Shown here: piece by piece, positions 1-7,899 of the stretch
How the letters are laid out: every line of letters begins with the position of its first letter
Numbering within the stretch: the first letter of the stretch is position 1
From: an uncultured Bacteroidota bacterium
GTDB lineage: Bacteria > Bacteroidota > Bacteroidia > Flavobacteriales > BACL11
DNA: 14,909 nucleotides
Direction of reading: 5' to 3'
NCBI GenBank assembly: GCA_902514225.1
Contig: CABXPN010000025.1
Location: forward strand, 1 to 14,909
Made by a program: the position numbers and the translations under genes
Notes under the pieces: model-generated
The model's database searches: none
Told to the model about the DNA's origin: nothing
What the model saw: the letters and a program-made list of their open reading frames with translations, nothing else

Positions 1-295
1 CAACAAAGATTGAACAATCTTTCATTCTTTCTTTCCATTTCATATTTTCCCTAGAGAAAGAGCTGAGTTTATTTAATTTACTCATTGAAGTTCTCCACTC
101 TTCTATTTCTACTTTAGAAGCTTTCTCTCCATCTCTGCCATTTCTTTCTACAAAATCAAGCATATTATCTATGACTATCTCAACTTCATTTAATAATTCA
201 CATACGTTATCTATTTTACTAATGTCAACTTTTTTGTTATCCTGTCCCATCCCAATCAAAGGCACACATAGTAAAATCAATAGTAATTTTTTCAT
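1..295 (-). CDS. Hypothetical exported protein, 3' end cut by window edge
   Basis: This reading frame starts at the ATG at 295-293 and stays open for 98 codons to the left edge, so only the N-terminus is visible. Residues 1-17 form a classic signal peptide (two lysines, a leucine-rich core, then IGMG) with likely signal peptidase I cleavage before Q18. The remainder is charged and lysine/glutamate-rich (for example VEIEEWRTSMSKLNKL) and probably helical. I do not recognise the family and assign no function. It lies 35 nt downstream of fabI on the same strand and could be co-transcribed; only a poor -7-like sequence is visible in the gap. The start is supported by the signal peptide and the A/T-rich leader. 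Confidence is high that it is a gene and nil for function. Confidence 0.75.
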   Translation of the reverse strand, partial: MKKLLLILLCVPLIGMGQDNKKVDISKIDNVCELLNEVEIVIDNMLDFVERNGRDGEKASKVEIEEWRTSMSKLNKLSSFSRENMKWKERMKDCSIFV

Positions 296-330
296 TTTAT
301 CTAAATTAAGGGATGAAAGAATATGAGTTA

Positions 331-1164
331 TTACGATTTTTTATCTCCTATATTTTTCATGTAAGTATCCATAACATCCTTGCTCATTCCCATAGAAGAG
401 AAACCTCCATCATGAAATAAGTTTTGCATTGTTACTTTTTTAGTATAATCTGAAAATAATGAAACACAATATTCTGCACAGTCATTAGCAGAGGCATTTC
501 CTAAGGGAGATAAATCATCAGAAAATTTATAAAAACCATCAAACCCTGCTACTCCACTACCTGCCGTAGTTAATGTTGGTGATTGAGAAACAGTATTAAT
601 TCTAACTTTTCTTCTTAAACCATAGTGATATCCAAAACTTCTGGCAATTGACTCTAATAAAGCTTTATTGTCTGCCATATCATTATAAGTATGAAAAACT
701 CTTTGAGATGCTATGTATGAAAGTCCTAAAATTGACCCCCATTCGCTCATTGCGTCCAAGTCCCATGCGGCTTTTATTGTTTTATGAAAGGATGTAGCAG
801 AAACATCAGTTCCTTTTTGTGTCCAGTCATAGTTCATGTCATAATATTGTTTTCCTTTCCTTACATTTACAGACATACCAATAGAGTGAAGAACAAAATC
901 AATCTTTCCTCCTAAATGTTCCATTGATTTTTCATAAAGATTTGTTAAATCCTCCATGCTAGTAGCGTCTGCAGGAATTACAATTGAATTAGTTTTTTCA
1001 GATAATTCATTAATTGTTCCCATTCTTAGAGCTATTGGAGCATTTGTCAATACAATCTCAGCACCTTCTTTATGAGCGAATTCTGCTACTTTCCATGCGA
1101 TAGATTTATCATCTAAAGCTCCAAAAATAATCCCTCTCTTTCCTTTTAATATTCCGTTAGCCAT
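331..1164 (-). CDS. fabI: Enoyl-[acyl-carrier-protein] reductase FabI
   Basis: FabI catalyses the last step of each type II fatty-acid elongation cycle in the cytoplasm, reducing trans-2-enoyl-ACP with NAD(P)H. The 277-residue product has the atypical short-chain dehydrogenase fold of FabI: a nucleotide-binding N-terminus (KGKRGIIFGALDDKSIAW, residues 7-24), the LHSIGMS strand at 92-98, and the FabI active site with Tyr150 and the pair Tyr160-x6-Lys167 (YNDMADNK). The C-terminal stretch around QNLFHDGGFSSMG is typical of Bacteroidota FabI. Length is normal. The ATG at 1164 gives the expected N-terminus. It is the gene after recN, separated by 32 nt that hold a good -7 promoter element, so it can be expressed independently of the upstream operon. 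No key residue is missing. Confidence 0.95.
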   Translation of the reverse strand: MANGILKGKRGIIFGALDDKSIAWKVAEFAHKEGAEIVLTNAPIALRMGTINELSEKTNSIVIPADATSMEDLTNLYEKSMEHLGGKIDFVLHSIGMSVNVRKGKQYYDMNYDWTQKGTDVSATSFHKTIKAAWDLDAMSEWGSILGLSYIASQRVFHTYNDMADNKALLESIARSFGYHYGLRRKVRINTVSQSPTLTTAGSGVAGFDGFYKFSDDLSPLGNASANDCAEYCVSLFSDYTKKVTMQNLFHDGGFSSMGMSKDVMDTYMKNIGDKKS

Positions 1165-1185
1165 TTTTTATTTAATTTTAGACTA

Positions 1186-1193
1186 CAAATATA
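1186..1193 (-). promoter_or_regulatory. Putative -7 promoter element of fabI
   Basis: On the minus strand this reads TATATTTG, an exact match to the Bacteroidota -7 consensus TAnnTTTG. It sits 21 nt upstream of the fabI ATG and 3 nt past the recN stop codon, predicting a transcription start near 1180 and a leader of about 15 nt. No clear -33 TTG is found at the usual distance, where recN coding sequence lies. The call rests on the -7 match and position only. Confidence 0.5.
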
Positions 1194-1196
1194 CAA

Positions 1197-2846
1197 TTAT
1201 TGATTTAATAATTCCTTAGCATTTATTATTGCTGAACTACTTATGTTTTTTCCACTAAGCATTTTCGCTATTTCTTCTACTCTTTCCTTTGTATTTAGTT
1301 TAATAATTTCAGAAGAAGTTCGTTCTTTATTCTCCTTTTTATAAACTCTAAAATGTTGTTGAGCTTTTGATGCAATTTGAGGTAGGTGTGTAACAGATAT
1401 AACTTGTCTTTTTCTACTCATTTCTAACATCATTTCTGACATTAAATCTGCTATTTCACCTGATACACCTGTGTCAATTTCATCAAAAATCATAGAGCTT
1501 AAACCGTCATTTTCTGATATTATATATGAAAAACATAACATTAATCTGGAAAGTTCACCTCCAGAAGCTACTTTGTGCAATTCTATTGCTTCAGATCCTT
1601 TGTTTGCAGAAAACAAAAATCTTATTTTATCTATTCCAGTTTGTGTAAATTCTTCATGTTTTGTGAAGTCAATTATTAGTTTTGGAGATTTTATTCCTAA
1701 TTTTTGTAGTTGTTTTTCTATGTTTTTACTGAAAACTAAGCTTAATTCCTTTCTCTTCTTACTTAATGATTCTGATAATTTAGTCAGTTTCATTTTACAT
1801 CTCTCTAATTCTATTTCCTTTTTGTGTATTAATTTTTCAAATTCAAATGAAGATTGAATTTTAAGATTCATTTCATTTAATAAAATAAGAAGTTCGGATA
1901 TTTTAGTTTTTCTGTGTTTAGTAAGTAAAGAATTTAGATGGTCAAGCCTCTCTCCTACTTTGTTTAATGTTTTTGGATCAGAATCAATGGAGTTGTTTAT
2001 TTCACTAAACTCACTTTCAATATCATTTAAATCTATTCTGATTGAACTTATTCTGTCATTTAACTTTTCTATTTTATCAGAAGAATCAGCAACTTTATTT
2101 AACAAATTTTCAATTTCCGAAACCTTATCATTCACTCCGTTTTCATCTGATAGAATACTATAGGATTCTGATATATTCTGAATAATTACAGATGAATTTT
2201 CTAGCAACTTATACTCCTTTTCTAGATTTTCTTTTTCCCCTTTTATTAAGTTTGACTTTTCTAATTCCTCTATCTGAAATGTTAAAAAGTCAATTTCTGA
2301 ATCAGATAATTTATTTCCGTTTTTAATGTTTTCAATTTCTCTTCTTATTTTCTGAAAAACAGAAAATTGCTCTTTATAATTTTTAAGTTCCTCTTTTGTA
2401 TTGGAAAATTTATCAATAAGTTCTAATTGTTTTTCTTCATTTCTTAAACTTATAGATTGGTTTTGAGAGTATAATTCTATTCTCTTAGAACAAATTTCAT
2501 TTAAAACAGAGAGAGAAACAATAGAATCGTTTATAAAGCTTCTATTTTTCCCACTCGGATTTATTTCTCTTCTTATAATTGTTTGTTTTTCAAAATCTAA
2601 ATCATGTTTTTTGAAGATTCCAGAAATGGTATGATCTAAAGAAACCTCCATCTCTAAAATGCATTTTTTATTCTTATCAAATAAAGATTCTCTATCAGAT
2701 CTTTTTCCCATTAGTAAGGAGATGGCATCTAACATAATAGACTTTCCAGCTCCTGTTTCTCCAGATAAAACAGTAAAACCATTCTCCATCTCTACTTCAA
2801 GATGTTCTATTAATGCGAAATTCTTTATAAATAGTCTTGTAATCAT
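1197..2846 (-). CDS. recN: DNA repair protein RecN (SMC-like ATPase)
   Basis: RecN is a cytoplasmic SMC-family ATPase that acts early in double-strand break repair. The 549-residue product has the full layout: Walker A GETGAGKS at residues 29-36, a long Glu/Lys/Ser-rich coiled coil from about 150 to 380, the ABC signature ASGGELSRL near 427-435, Walker B MIFDEID near 452-458 with catalytic Glu456, and the switch histidine in THLPQIA (His487). Length matches the family (about 550). The ATG at 2846 lies 2 nt after the stop of the DUF4835 gene, so translation is probably coupled. It is the last gene of the bamD-rpoZ-coaBC-DUF4835-recN run; no SOS box was recognised in front of it. Several antisense open frames overlap it but are shadows of its low-complexity coiled coil. 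Confidence 0.96.
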   Translation of the reverse strand: MITRLFIKNFALIEHLEVEMENGFTVLSGETGAGKSIMLDAISLLMGKRSDRESLFDKNKKCILEMEVSLDHTISGIFKKHDLDFEKQTIIRREINPSGKNRSFINDSIVSLSVLNEICSKRIELYSQNQSISLRNEEKQLELIDKFSNTKEELKNYKEQFSVFQKIRREIENIKNGNKLSDSEIDFLTFQIEELEKSNLIKGEKENLEKEYKLLENSSVIIQNISESYSILSDENGVNDKVSEIENLLNKVADSSDKIEKLNDRISSIRIDLNDIESEFSEINNSIDSDPKTLNKVGERLDHLNSLLTKHRKTKISELLILLNEMNLKIQSSFEFEKLIHKKEIELERCKMKLTKLSESLSKKRKELSLVFSKNIEKQLQKLGIKSPKLIIDFTKHEEFTQTGIDKIRFLFSANKGSEAIELHKVASGGELSRLMLCFSYIISENDGLSSMIFDEIDTGVSGEIADLMSEMMLEMSRKRQVISVTHLPQIASKAQQHFRVYKKENKERTSSEIIKLNTKERVEEIAKMLSGKNISSSAIINAKELLNQ

Positions 2847-2848
2847 GA

Positions 2849-3760
2849 CTATCTGTCTTCAGATTGGTTTTGTGTAATAGACTGATAAAGAGATGAGTTA
2901 GTCGGATCTATCTCAACTAGAGTTTTAATTATTCTTGCTTGCTCATTTGGATATGCTTCAGAATATATTTTAGATATTTCATCAGATTTGGAATCAAAAA
3001 ATAACTTTAATATAAATGCAGAGGGATTTTCTCTGTAAATCTTCCTTAATTCTTCTAATGATTCTGTTATCTCAAACCTAGCATCATCAGGATCTGTTCC
3101 AAGTTTATCCATTCCTGTTCTATGATACCTGTATAAAATATCATGTATTGTAGAATATCTTGAGTCCAAGAAATCATGAGCTATCCAATATCTGTTTTTG
3201 TCACTTTCAAAAGCCTTCCATCCTATTTCTGCAGTGTTCTGACAGTTATTTACAATGTTTTGTGCTTTTACAAAATATTCAATACCTCCTTGGTCAGAAT
3301 AAGAATCATAATCAAGTCCCAGAATAATATTTACATAAAACGCTAATACTGAAGTTAAATTAGATAAATGTGTAGATTCTGAAAATTCTAAAGATTGATA
3401 TTCTAAGTATTTAAATCTGAAATTGTTATCAATATAATTAAACATTGTAGATTTATAAGATGTCCCGTAAATTGGCCTTGTACTCTGAATCTGAATAGTT
3501 GCTTTGTACTCATCATTAGATACCTTTTCTGTGACATTAATAAGCATTGTACATTCTATTCTCTCCTCATTTTTAACAACAGTATTTGTCCATTGTGTGT
3601 TGTTTAAGAATTCATAGATTGAAGTTTGCATTGTCTGAAAAACCTTCCTGTCAGAAGTCTGAATTTGAGAGGAATTAACTTGTACATTACAAAGTATTTC
3701 TTGTGAAAAAGAATCTAATCCCACAAAAATTAAACAAACAAATAATACTTTTTTTATCAT
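2849..3760 (-). CDS. DUF4835 family exported protein (PorD-like)
   Basis: The 303-residue product has a signal peptide (about residues 1-19, ending DSFS) with predicted cleavage before Q20. The mature part follows the Bacteroidota DUF4835 pattern: repeated beta-like segments, a motif with NTQWTN near residues 54-59, IQSTRPIYGTSY near 107-118, and SVLAFYVNIILGLDYD near 138-153. Members of this family are sometimes named PorD and linked to type IX secretion; I recall that link from naming practice and cannot confirm it here. The protein is probably periplasmic or outer-membrane associated. Its ATG overlaps the coaBC stop by 4 nt (ATGA) and its stop lies 2 nt before recN, so it is translationally coupled on both sides. 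The family assignment is firm; the function is not. Confidence 0.85.
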   Translation of the reverse strand: MIKKVLFVCLIFVGLDSFSQEILCNVQVNSSQIQTSDRKVFQTMQTSIYEFLNNTQWTNTVVKNEERIECTMLINVTEKVSNDEYKATIQIQSTRPIYGTSYKSTMFNYIDNNFRFKYLEYQSLEFSESTHLSNLTSVLAFYVNIILGLDYDSYSDQGGIEYFVKAQNIVNNCQNTAEIGWKAFESDKNRYWIAHDFLDSRYSTIHDILYRYHRTGMDKLGTDPDDARFEITESLEELRKIYRENPSAFILKLFFDSKSDEISKIYSEAYPNEQARIIKTLVEIDPTNSSLYQSITQNQSEDR

Positions 3761-4959
3761 GAATTAACTTTGTTTATAATTTCATCTACAATATCTTTTG
3801 CTACTTCTTTTTTACTTTTTAAAGGGAAATCTGTAACAGATAAATTTTCATCAATAATTTTAATTTTATTTGTGTCGTAACCGAAAGTAGCTCCTTTATC
3901 TTTAGTAGAATTTAAAACAATCAGATCTAATTTTTTCTTTTTTAGTTTTTCTTTTGCATTTTCTATTTCATTTGCTGTTTCTAATGCAAAACCAACAACA
4001 AACTGATTTTTGTTTTTCCTTAATGACATAGTTTGTAAAATGTCTTTATTCTTTTCAAGTGAGAGACTCCAATTCTCTTCAGATTTTTTTACTTTCTCAG
4101 TAAATACCTCTTTTGATTTGTAATCAGAAACAGCAGCAGTAAAAACAGAAATATCAGAATTGTTAAAATAAGAATCTACTTCATTGTACATTTCTTCAGC
4201 AGAAACAATATTTATTTGTTTTATATTAGGATGATTAGAAGTCAGATTTGAAGGTCCCATAATTAGAGTTACTTTCGCTCCCTTGTCTGATAATTCCTCC
4301 GCAATAGCCATCCCCATTTTCCCACTAGATTTATTTGATATGAATCTAACTGGATCAATATTTTCGTGTGTAGGTCCGGCAGTAATAAGACAATTTTTAC
4401 CAGAAAGTTCCTTTTCTTTATTTATATCTTCTAAAATAAAATTGATGATTTCTTCTGGTTCTGCCATTCTCCCCTCACCTATTAAACCGCTAGCAAGTTC
4501 ACCATGATTTGCAGGGATTAGTTTATTTCCGAAAGATTGAAGTTTCTTTATATTTGCTTGGGTAGAAGGATGTTTATACATATCTAAATCCATAGCAGGA
4601 GCAAAATAAACAGGACATTTTGCTGAAAGGTAAGAAGCGATTAATTGATTATCACAATTTCCTTCTACCATTTTACTCATAGTTTTTGCAGTTACCGGAG
4701 CTATAATCATATAATCAGCCCAAAGTCCCAAATCTACATGAGAAATCCACTCTTTAGTTTCTTTGTTAATAACATCAACAATAACTTCATTTCCTGATAG
4801 GACGGAAAGACTTAAAGGTGTAACAAAATCTAAAGAAGATTCTGTCTGAATTACTTTGACGGAAGATCCTAATTTTTTTAGTAAACGGACAATATAAGTT
4901 GCTTTATAAGCAGCAATACTAGCTGTAACTCCTAATAAAACATTTTTGCCCTTTAACAT
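3757..4959 (-). CDS. coaBC: Bifunctional phosphopantothenoylcysteine decarboxylase / phosphopantothenate-cysteine ligase
   Basis: CoaBC performs two consecutive steps of coenzyme A synthesis: CoaB joins 4'-phosphopantothenate to cysteine using CTP, and CoaC decarboxylates the product using FMN. The 400-residue protein has the N-terminal CoaC flavoprotein domain (about 1-180): GVTASIAAYKA at 10-20, the catalytic histidine in SHVDLGLWAD (His74), and PAMDLDMY at 121-128, the counterpart of the classic PxMNxxMW motif. The CoaB domain follows, with ITAGPTHENIDPVRFISNKS at 192-211, then SSGKMG, a SDYK motif and the KVKK segment. In the CoaC flap, where E. coli has the ACG motif with Cys158, this protein has A156-S157-G158 within GELASGLIGEGRM. 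It starts 3 nt after rpoZ and overlaps the next gene by 4 nt. Confidence 0.96.
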   Translation of the reverse strand: MLKGKNVLLGVTASIAAYKATYIVRLLKKLGSSVKVIQTESSLDFVTPLSLSVLSGNEVIVDVINKETKEWISHVDLGLWADYMIIAPVTAKTMSKMVEGNCDNQLIASYLSAKCPVYFAPAMDLDMYKHPSTQANIKKLQSFGNKLIPANHGELASGLIGEGRMAEPEEIINFILEDINKEKELSGKNCLITAGPTHENIDPVRFISNKSSGKMGMAIAEELSDKGAKVTLIMGPSNLTSNHPNIKQINIVSAEEMYNEVDSYFNNSDISVFTAAVSDYKSKEVFTEKVKKSEENWSLSLEKNKDILQTMSLRKNKNQFVVGFALETANEIENAKEKLKKKKLDLIVLNSTKDKGATFGYDTNKIKIIDENLSVTDFPLKSKKEVAKDIVDEIINKVNS

Positions 4960-4962
4960 TTT

Positions 4963-5298
4963 TTATTTCTCTGTTTCTTCAGTATCTTTTCTGTCTTGTA
5001 TGTAGATTTCATCTTCCATAAGCTCTTTTAATGCAATAGCATGTGGCTTTGGTAATTTTTCATAAAATCTGGAAACAGCAATTTGTTCTGAGTTTTCAAA
5101 AACTTCTTCTAGTTGCTCGTTATTAGTAGCGAATTCCTCTAACTTATTGATAAGTTCATCTTTTAAAGTTCTGTTAATTTGCTTACTTCTTTTTGCAATT
5201 ATAGCTAAAGATTGGTAGATATTACCAGTTTTAGTACCTAACTCAACTAAATCTCTAGTAATTGTTGATTTTTCAGCTCCTGTTTTTTTGTAATCCAT
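4963..5298 (-). CDS. rpoZ: DNA-directed RNA polymerase omega subunit, Bacteroidota type
   Basis: Omega is the small RNA polymerase subunit that helps fold and assemble the beta-prime subunit. The 111-residue product matches the Bacteroidota form, longer and divergent from the E. coli protein: N-terminal MDYKKTGAEKSTITRD, the conserved TGNIYQSLAIIAKRSKQIN core (residues 24-42, equivalent to the omega helices), ELINKLEEFATNNEQLEEVFEN in the middle and KLPKPHAIALKELMEDEIY towards the end, with an acidic tail. It sits 4 nt after bamD and 3 nt before coaBC. The rpoZ-coaBC pairing is also known from other phyla, which strengthens the call. No unusual residue is seen. Confidence 0.93.
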   Translation of the reverse strand: MDYKKTGAEKSTITRDLVELGTKTGNIYQSLAIIAKRSKQINRTLKDELINKLEEFATNNEQLEEVFENSEQIAVSRFYEKLPKPHAIALKELMEDEIYIQDRKDTEETEK

Positions 5299-5302
5299 TT
5301 TA

Positions 5303-6097
5303 TTATTTATTTATATTTTCTAATTTTTCTTTTGTTTGTTCGTTTATTCTTTCCGCTTGTTTTTTAAAATTACTTTCTGGGTAATTATCATTAAAAACTA
5401 AATAAGCATCCATAGTATTATGTAGTCTTTCTTCTACTTTAGTTGAGATACTCCTAATAGCTAAGTCATATGAAGATTTTAAAATCAGGAATTGTATTTC
5501 TTCACGATATTCATTTCCTGGGAAATCAATTAACACATTGTTTAAGGCAATAATTGCCGACTTATAGTTCTCAGTAGTATAATATTGTTTTGCGTTTTCA
5601 AAAGATTTATAAGCTAATTTATTATGCAATTCAGAAATTAACTCTTCACATTTTCCTTTCTTTGTGCTAGAAGGATATAAGTTAATAAATTGTTGTAATT
5701 CTCCAATAGCCTTTTTTGTGTAAGTAGCATCCAGACTATAATTCGGAGATTCTAAATAAACACAATATGCTCCCATATAAGTACATTCTTCAATGTGAGA
5801 ACCTCTAGGGAAAGTTTTTATATAATTCTTAAATAAATAAGAAGATGTAATAAAGTCCCCATTATTATAATGACAATATGCTAAATAATAAATCACTTCT
5901 TCCGATCTTTTTGTTGCTCTAAGTGTTGTTGTTAGTTCTCTAAAAAGTGGCATTGCTCTATTGAAGTCTGCTTTTTCGTAATATTTTACGGCCATTTCGT
6001 ATTTGTAATTTGCATCCGAACTTTTAAGAACTTTTTGGTATTCTCCACATGAAAACAGTGAAAGAAGAAGTAAGAATAATATTGTTTGTTTTGTCAT
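5303..6097 (-). CDS. bamD: Outer membrane assembly lipoprotein BamD
   Basis: BamD is an inner-leaflet lipoprotein of the outer membrane and a core partner of BamA in inserting beta-barrel proteins. The 264-residue product starts with a lipoprotein signal peptide whose lipobox is LFSC, giving lipidated Cys17 followed by GEYQKVLKS, typical of Bacteroidota BamD. The mature protein is a string of tetratricopeptide-like helical pairs: KYYEKADFNRAMPLFREL near 38-55, YYLAYCHYNNGDFITSSYLF near 69-88, and ENYKSAIIALNNVLIDFPGN near 171-190. Length is normal. It is the first gene of the minus-strand operon; a -7 promoter element lies 18 nt upstream and a 7-bp inverted repeat overlaps that element. The ATG is fixed by the signal peptide. 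Confidence 0.93.
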   Translation of the reverse strand: MTKQTILFLLLLSLFSCGEYQKVLKSSDANYKYEMAVKYYEKADFNRAMPLFRELTTTLRATKRSEEVIYYLAYCHYNNGDFITSSYLFKNYIKTFPRGSHIEECTYMGAYCVYLESPNYSLDATYTKKAIGELQQFINLYPSSTKKGKCEELISELHNKLAYKSFENAKQYYTTENYKSAIIALNNVLIDFPGNEYREEIQFLILKSSYDLAIRSISTKVEERLHNTMDAYLVFNDNYPESNFKKQAERINEQTKEKLENINK

Positions 6098-6111
6098 ATT
6101 TTATAAATATT

Positions 6112-6136
6112 TGGCAAAAATACTGCTAATTTGCCA
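6112..6136. repeat. 7-bp perfect inverted repeat across the bamD promoter
   Basis: TGGCAAA at 6112-6118 is the exact inverse complement of TTTGCCA at 6130-6136, with an 11-nt spacer. The left arm covers part of the -7 element of bamD and the right arm lies just upstream, so the palindrome is outside the predicted transcript and would act at DNA level, as an operator for a dimeric regulator. No regulator is identified. A 7-bp repeat could occur by chance in A/T-rich DNA, though the GGC/GCC ends make that less likely. Confidence 0.4.
6115..6122 (-). promoter_or_regulatory. Putative -7 promoter element of the bamD operon
   Basis: On the minus strand this reads TATTTTTG, an exact match to the Bacteroidota -7 consensus TAnnTTTG. 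It lies 18 nt upstream of the bamD ATG, giving a predicted start site near 6108 and a leader of about 10 nt. The -33 region holds only a TTA at a spacing of 21. A run of ten A residues (minus strand, 6156-6147) lies about 40-48 nt upstream of the predicted start and could act like an UP element. Confidence 0.6.
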
Positions 6137-6210
6137 TCATTCCTAATTTTTTTTTTGATGTAAAATAAACAATAGTTTTATTAATTTATTGTATTCTTTT
6201 TTCAATCTCT

Positions 6211-6239
6211 TTGAAATTCATTTATTATTACTATTTTCG
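6211..6239 (+). promoter_or_regulatory. Putative promoter of the POT transporter operon
   Basis: TTG at 6211-6213 and TATTTTCG at 6232-6239 are separated by 18 nt. This fits the Bacteroidota -33 TTG / -7 TAnnTTTG layout with one mismatch in the -7 box. The predicted start near 6245 leaves a leader of about 28 nt that ends in a nine-A run before the ATG at 6273. It is divergent from the bamD promoter in the same 175-nt intergenic region. Confidence 0.5.
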
Positions 6240-6272
6240 GCACTTATTTTTTAATTAAACAAAAAAAAACAA

Positions 6273-7874
6273 ATGGGACAGATTATTGGCTACATCCTTT
6301 TTACAGTTCTAATCTTATTTATTGCAAAAGCGTATTTAGATAAGAAAGGACATCCAAAAGCACTCTTTTATTTATTTTTTGCAGAAATGTGGGAAAGGTT
6401 CTCGTTTTACGGAATGCGTGCACTTCTTACACTATATCTAATAAAAGATTATTATTCTCATTTGGAGAACAATGAAGAGGTAGCATATGGAATTTATGCA
6501 GCTTATGGTGCTCTTGTTTATTTAACTCCTTTAATTGGTGGTTATTTGGCGGATAAATTTATTGGATATAGAAAATCTATAATTTATGGTGGAGTATTAA
6601 TGGCTTTAGGTCATTTCTTTATGGCTTTTCCTACTGACTTTTTCTTTTACGGAGCGCTAGGTCTGTTAATAATGGGTAATGGATTCTTTAAACCTAATAT
6701 TTCTACATTAGTTGGTTCTCTTTATGAAGAGGGAGATGTAAAAAGAGATGGAGGTTTCACCATCTTTTATATGGGTATTAATTTAGGAGCAATGATTGCT
6801 CCTCTATTTTGTGGTTATTTAGGAGAAGTATATGGATGGCACTGGGGTTTTGGAGCAGCAGGAATTGGGATGCTAGCAGGTTTAGTTGTATTCTGGAAAG
6901 GAATTAATGCCAATGTTTTAGGAGATAGAGGGCTACAACCAACTGAGTATATTGGAAAGAAAATAGCCGGATTATCTGTTACTAATTTTATTTATGTATT
7001 AGGATTCTTAGCAGTACCTGCATTTGCGTACCTTATTATACTAGATACACAATCAGAAATATTAGGAGACGTACTAACGATTGTTGGTGGCGCCGTACTA
7101 CTTTATGTAGGGTATATTATTTACGATTTTAAGATTGTACAGAAAGATCATCAAAGTGGAGACAGGCTAATTGCAATTATGATACTGGCAGTATTTTGCA
7201 CAATCTTTTGGGCATGCTTTGAACAAGCAGGAAGTTCAATCACGGTTTGGGTTGACAAATGTGTAAATCTAGTTGGGATGACCGCATCTCAAACAAATGC
7301 AATTAATCCTTTTTATATTGTTCTTTTAGCCATTCCATTTTCTTGGATGTGGACAAAATTAGGTGGATTAAATAAAAATCCAAATACTCCTATAAAATTT
7401 GCACTAGGTATTTTCCAATTAGGATTAGGATTCTTAATATTTGCATCTACTGCTCACTTTATGGGTGAAGATGGTAAAATTCCTTTCTTATTTGTATTCT
7501 TAGGATATTTCTTAATTACTACAGGGGAGTTGTTTTTATCTCCAATAGGTTTGTCAAAAGTAACAGAACTAGCTCCAAAGAAGATTGCCGCATTTATGAT
7601 GGGAGTATGGTTCTTGTCTTCCACTTTTGCTCATTACATTTCTGGAGTGATTGCAAAACTTACAACATCTGGCAATGAGAATACAGAAAGTAATTGGCTT
7701 TCTGATTTATCCAATTGGTTTATGGGTAACCCTGACACATCTAACGAGGCAGTAGCGACTCTATTACTTTATAATAGTGTATATGCTCAAATCGGGTTTG
7801 TAACAATATTTATTGCTTTATTCGTTATTATTATATCTCCATTCATTAAGAAATTAATGCATGGTATTCACTAA
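6273..7874 (+). CDS. POT/PTR2 family proton-coupled peptide transporter
   Basis: This is a major-facilitator inner-membrane protein of the proton-dependent oligopeptide transporter family, which imports di- and tripeptides with protons. The 533-residue sequence has the hallmark ExxER motif (E38, E41, R42 in AEMWERFSFYG), the PTR2 signature FYMGINLGAMIAPL near 168-181, FWACFEQAGSS in the second half (the TM7 Glu region) and GELFLSPIGLSKVTELAP towards the C-terminus. About 13-15 membrane segments are expected. Before the canonical first helix there is an extra hydrophobic segment (residues 4-21), after which GHPKALF corresponds to the usual N-terminus of bacterial members. The substrate is inferred from the family. 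Two thioredoxin-like genes follow 25 nt downstream with no terminator between, so they are probably co-transcribed. Confidence 0.92.
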   Translation: MGQIIGYILFTVLILFIAKAYLDKKGHPKALFYLFFAEMWERFSFYGMRALLTLYLIKDYYSHLENNEEVAYGIYAAYGALVYLTPLIGGYLADKFIGYRKSIIYGGVLMALGHFFMAFPTDFFFYGALGLLIMGNGFFKPNISTLVGSLYEEGDVKRDGGFTIFYMGINLGAMIAPLFCGYLGEVYGWHWGFGAAGIGMLAGLVVFWKGINANVLGDRGLQPTEYIGKKIAGLSVTNFIYVLGFLAVPAFAYLIILDTQSEILGDVLTIVGGAVLLYVGYIIYDFKIVQKDHQSGDRLIAIMILAVFCTIFWACFEQAGSSITVWVDKCVNLVGMTASQTNAINPFYIVLLAIPFSWMWTKLGGLNKNPNTPIKFALGIFQLGLGFLIFASTAHFMGEDGKIPFLFVFLGYFLITTGELFLSPIGLSKVTELAPKKIAAFMMGVWFLSSTFAHYISGVIAKLTTSGNENTESNWLSDLSNWFMGNPDTSNEAVATLLLYNSVYAQIGFVTIFIALFVIIISPFIKKLMHGIH

Positions 7875-7899
7875 TCTTTAAATTTAAAATAAAACCAAC

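Noticed and set aside
300..320. Promoter for the left-edge exported protein
   Set aside because: The best match on the minus strand, TAATTTAG, departs from TAnnTTTG at a key T and has no -33 partner; co-transcription with fabI is as likely.
1471..1857. 128-codon plus-strand open frame antisense to recN
   Set aside because: It lies entirely inside recN, has a serine/phenylalanine-rich composition expected from the complement of coiled-coil codons, and has no promoter or recognisable domain.
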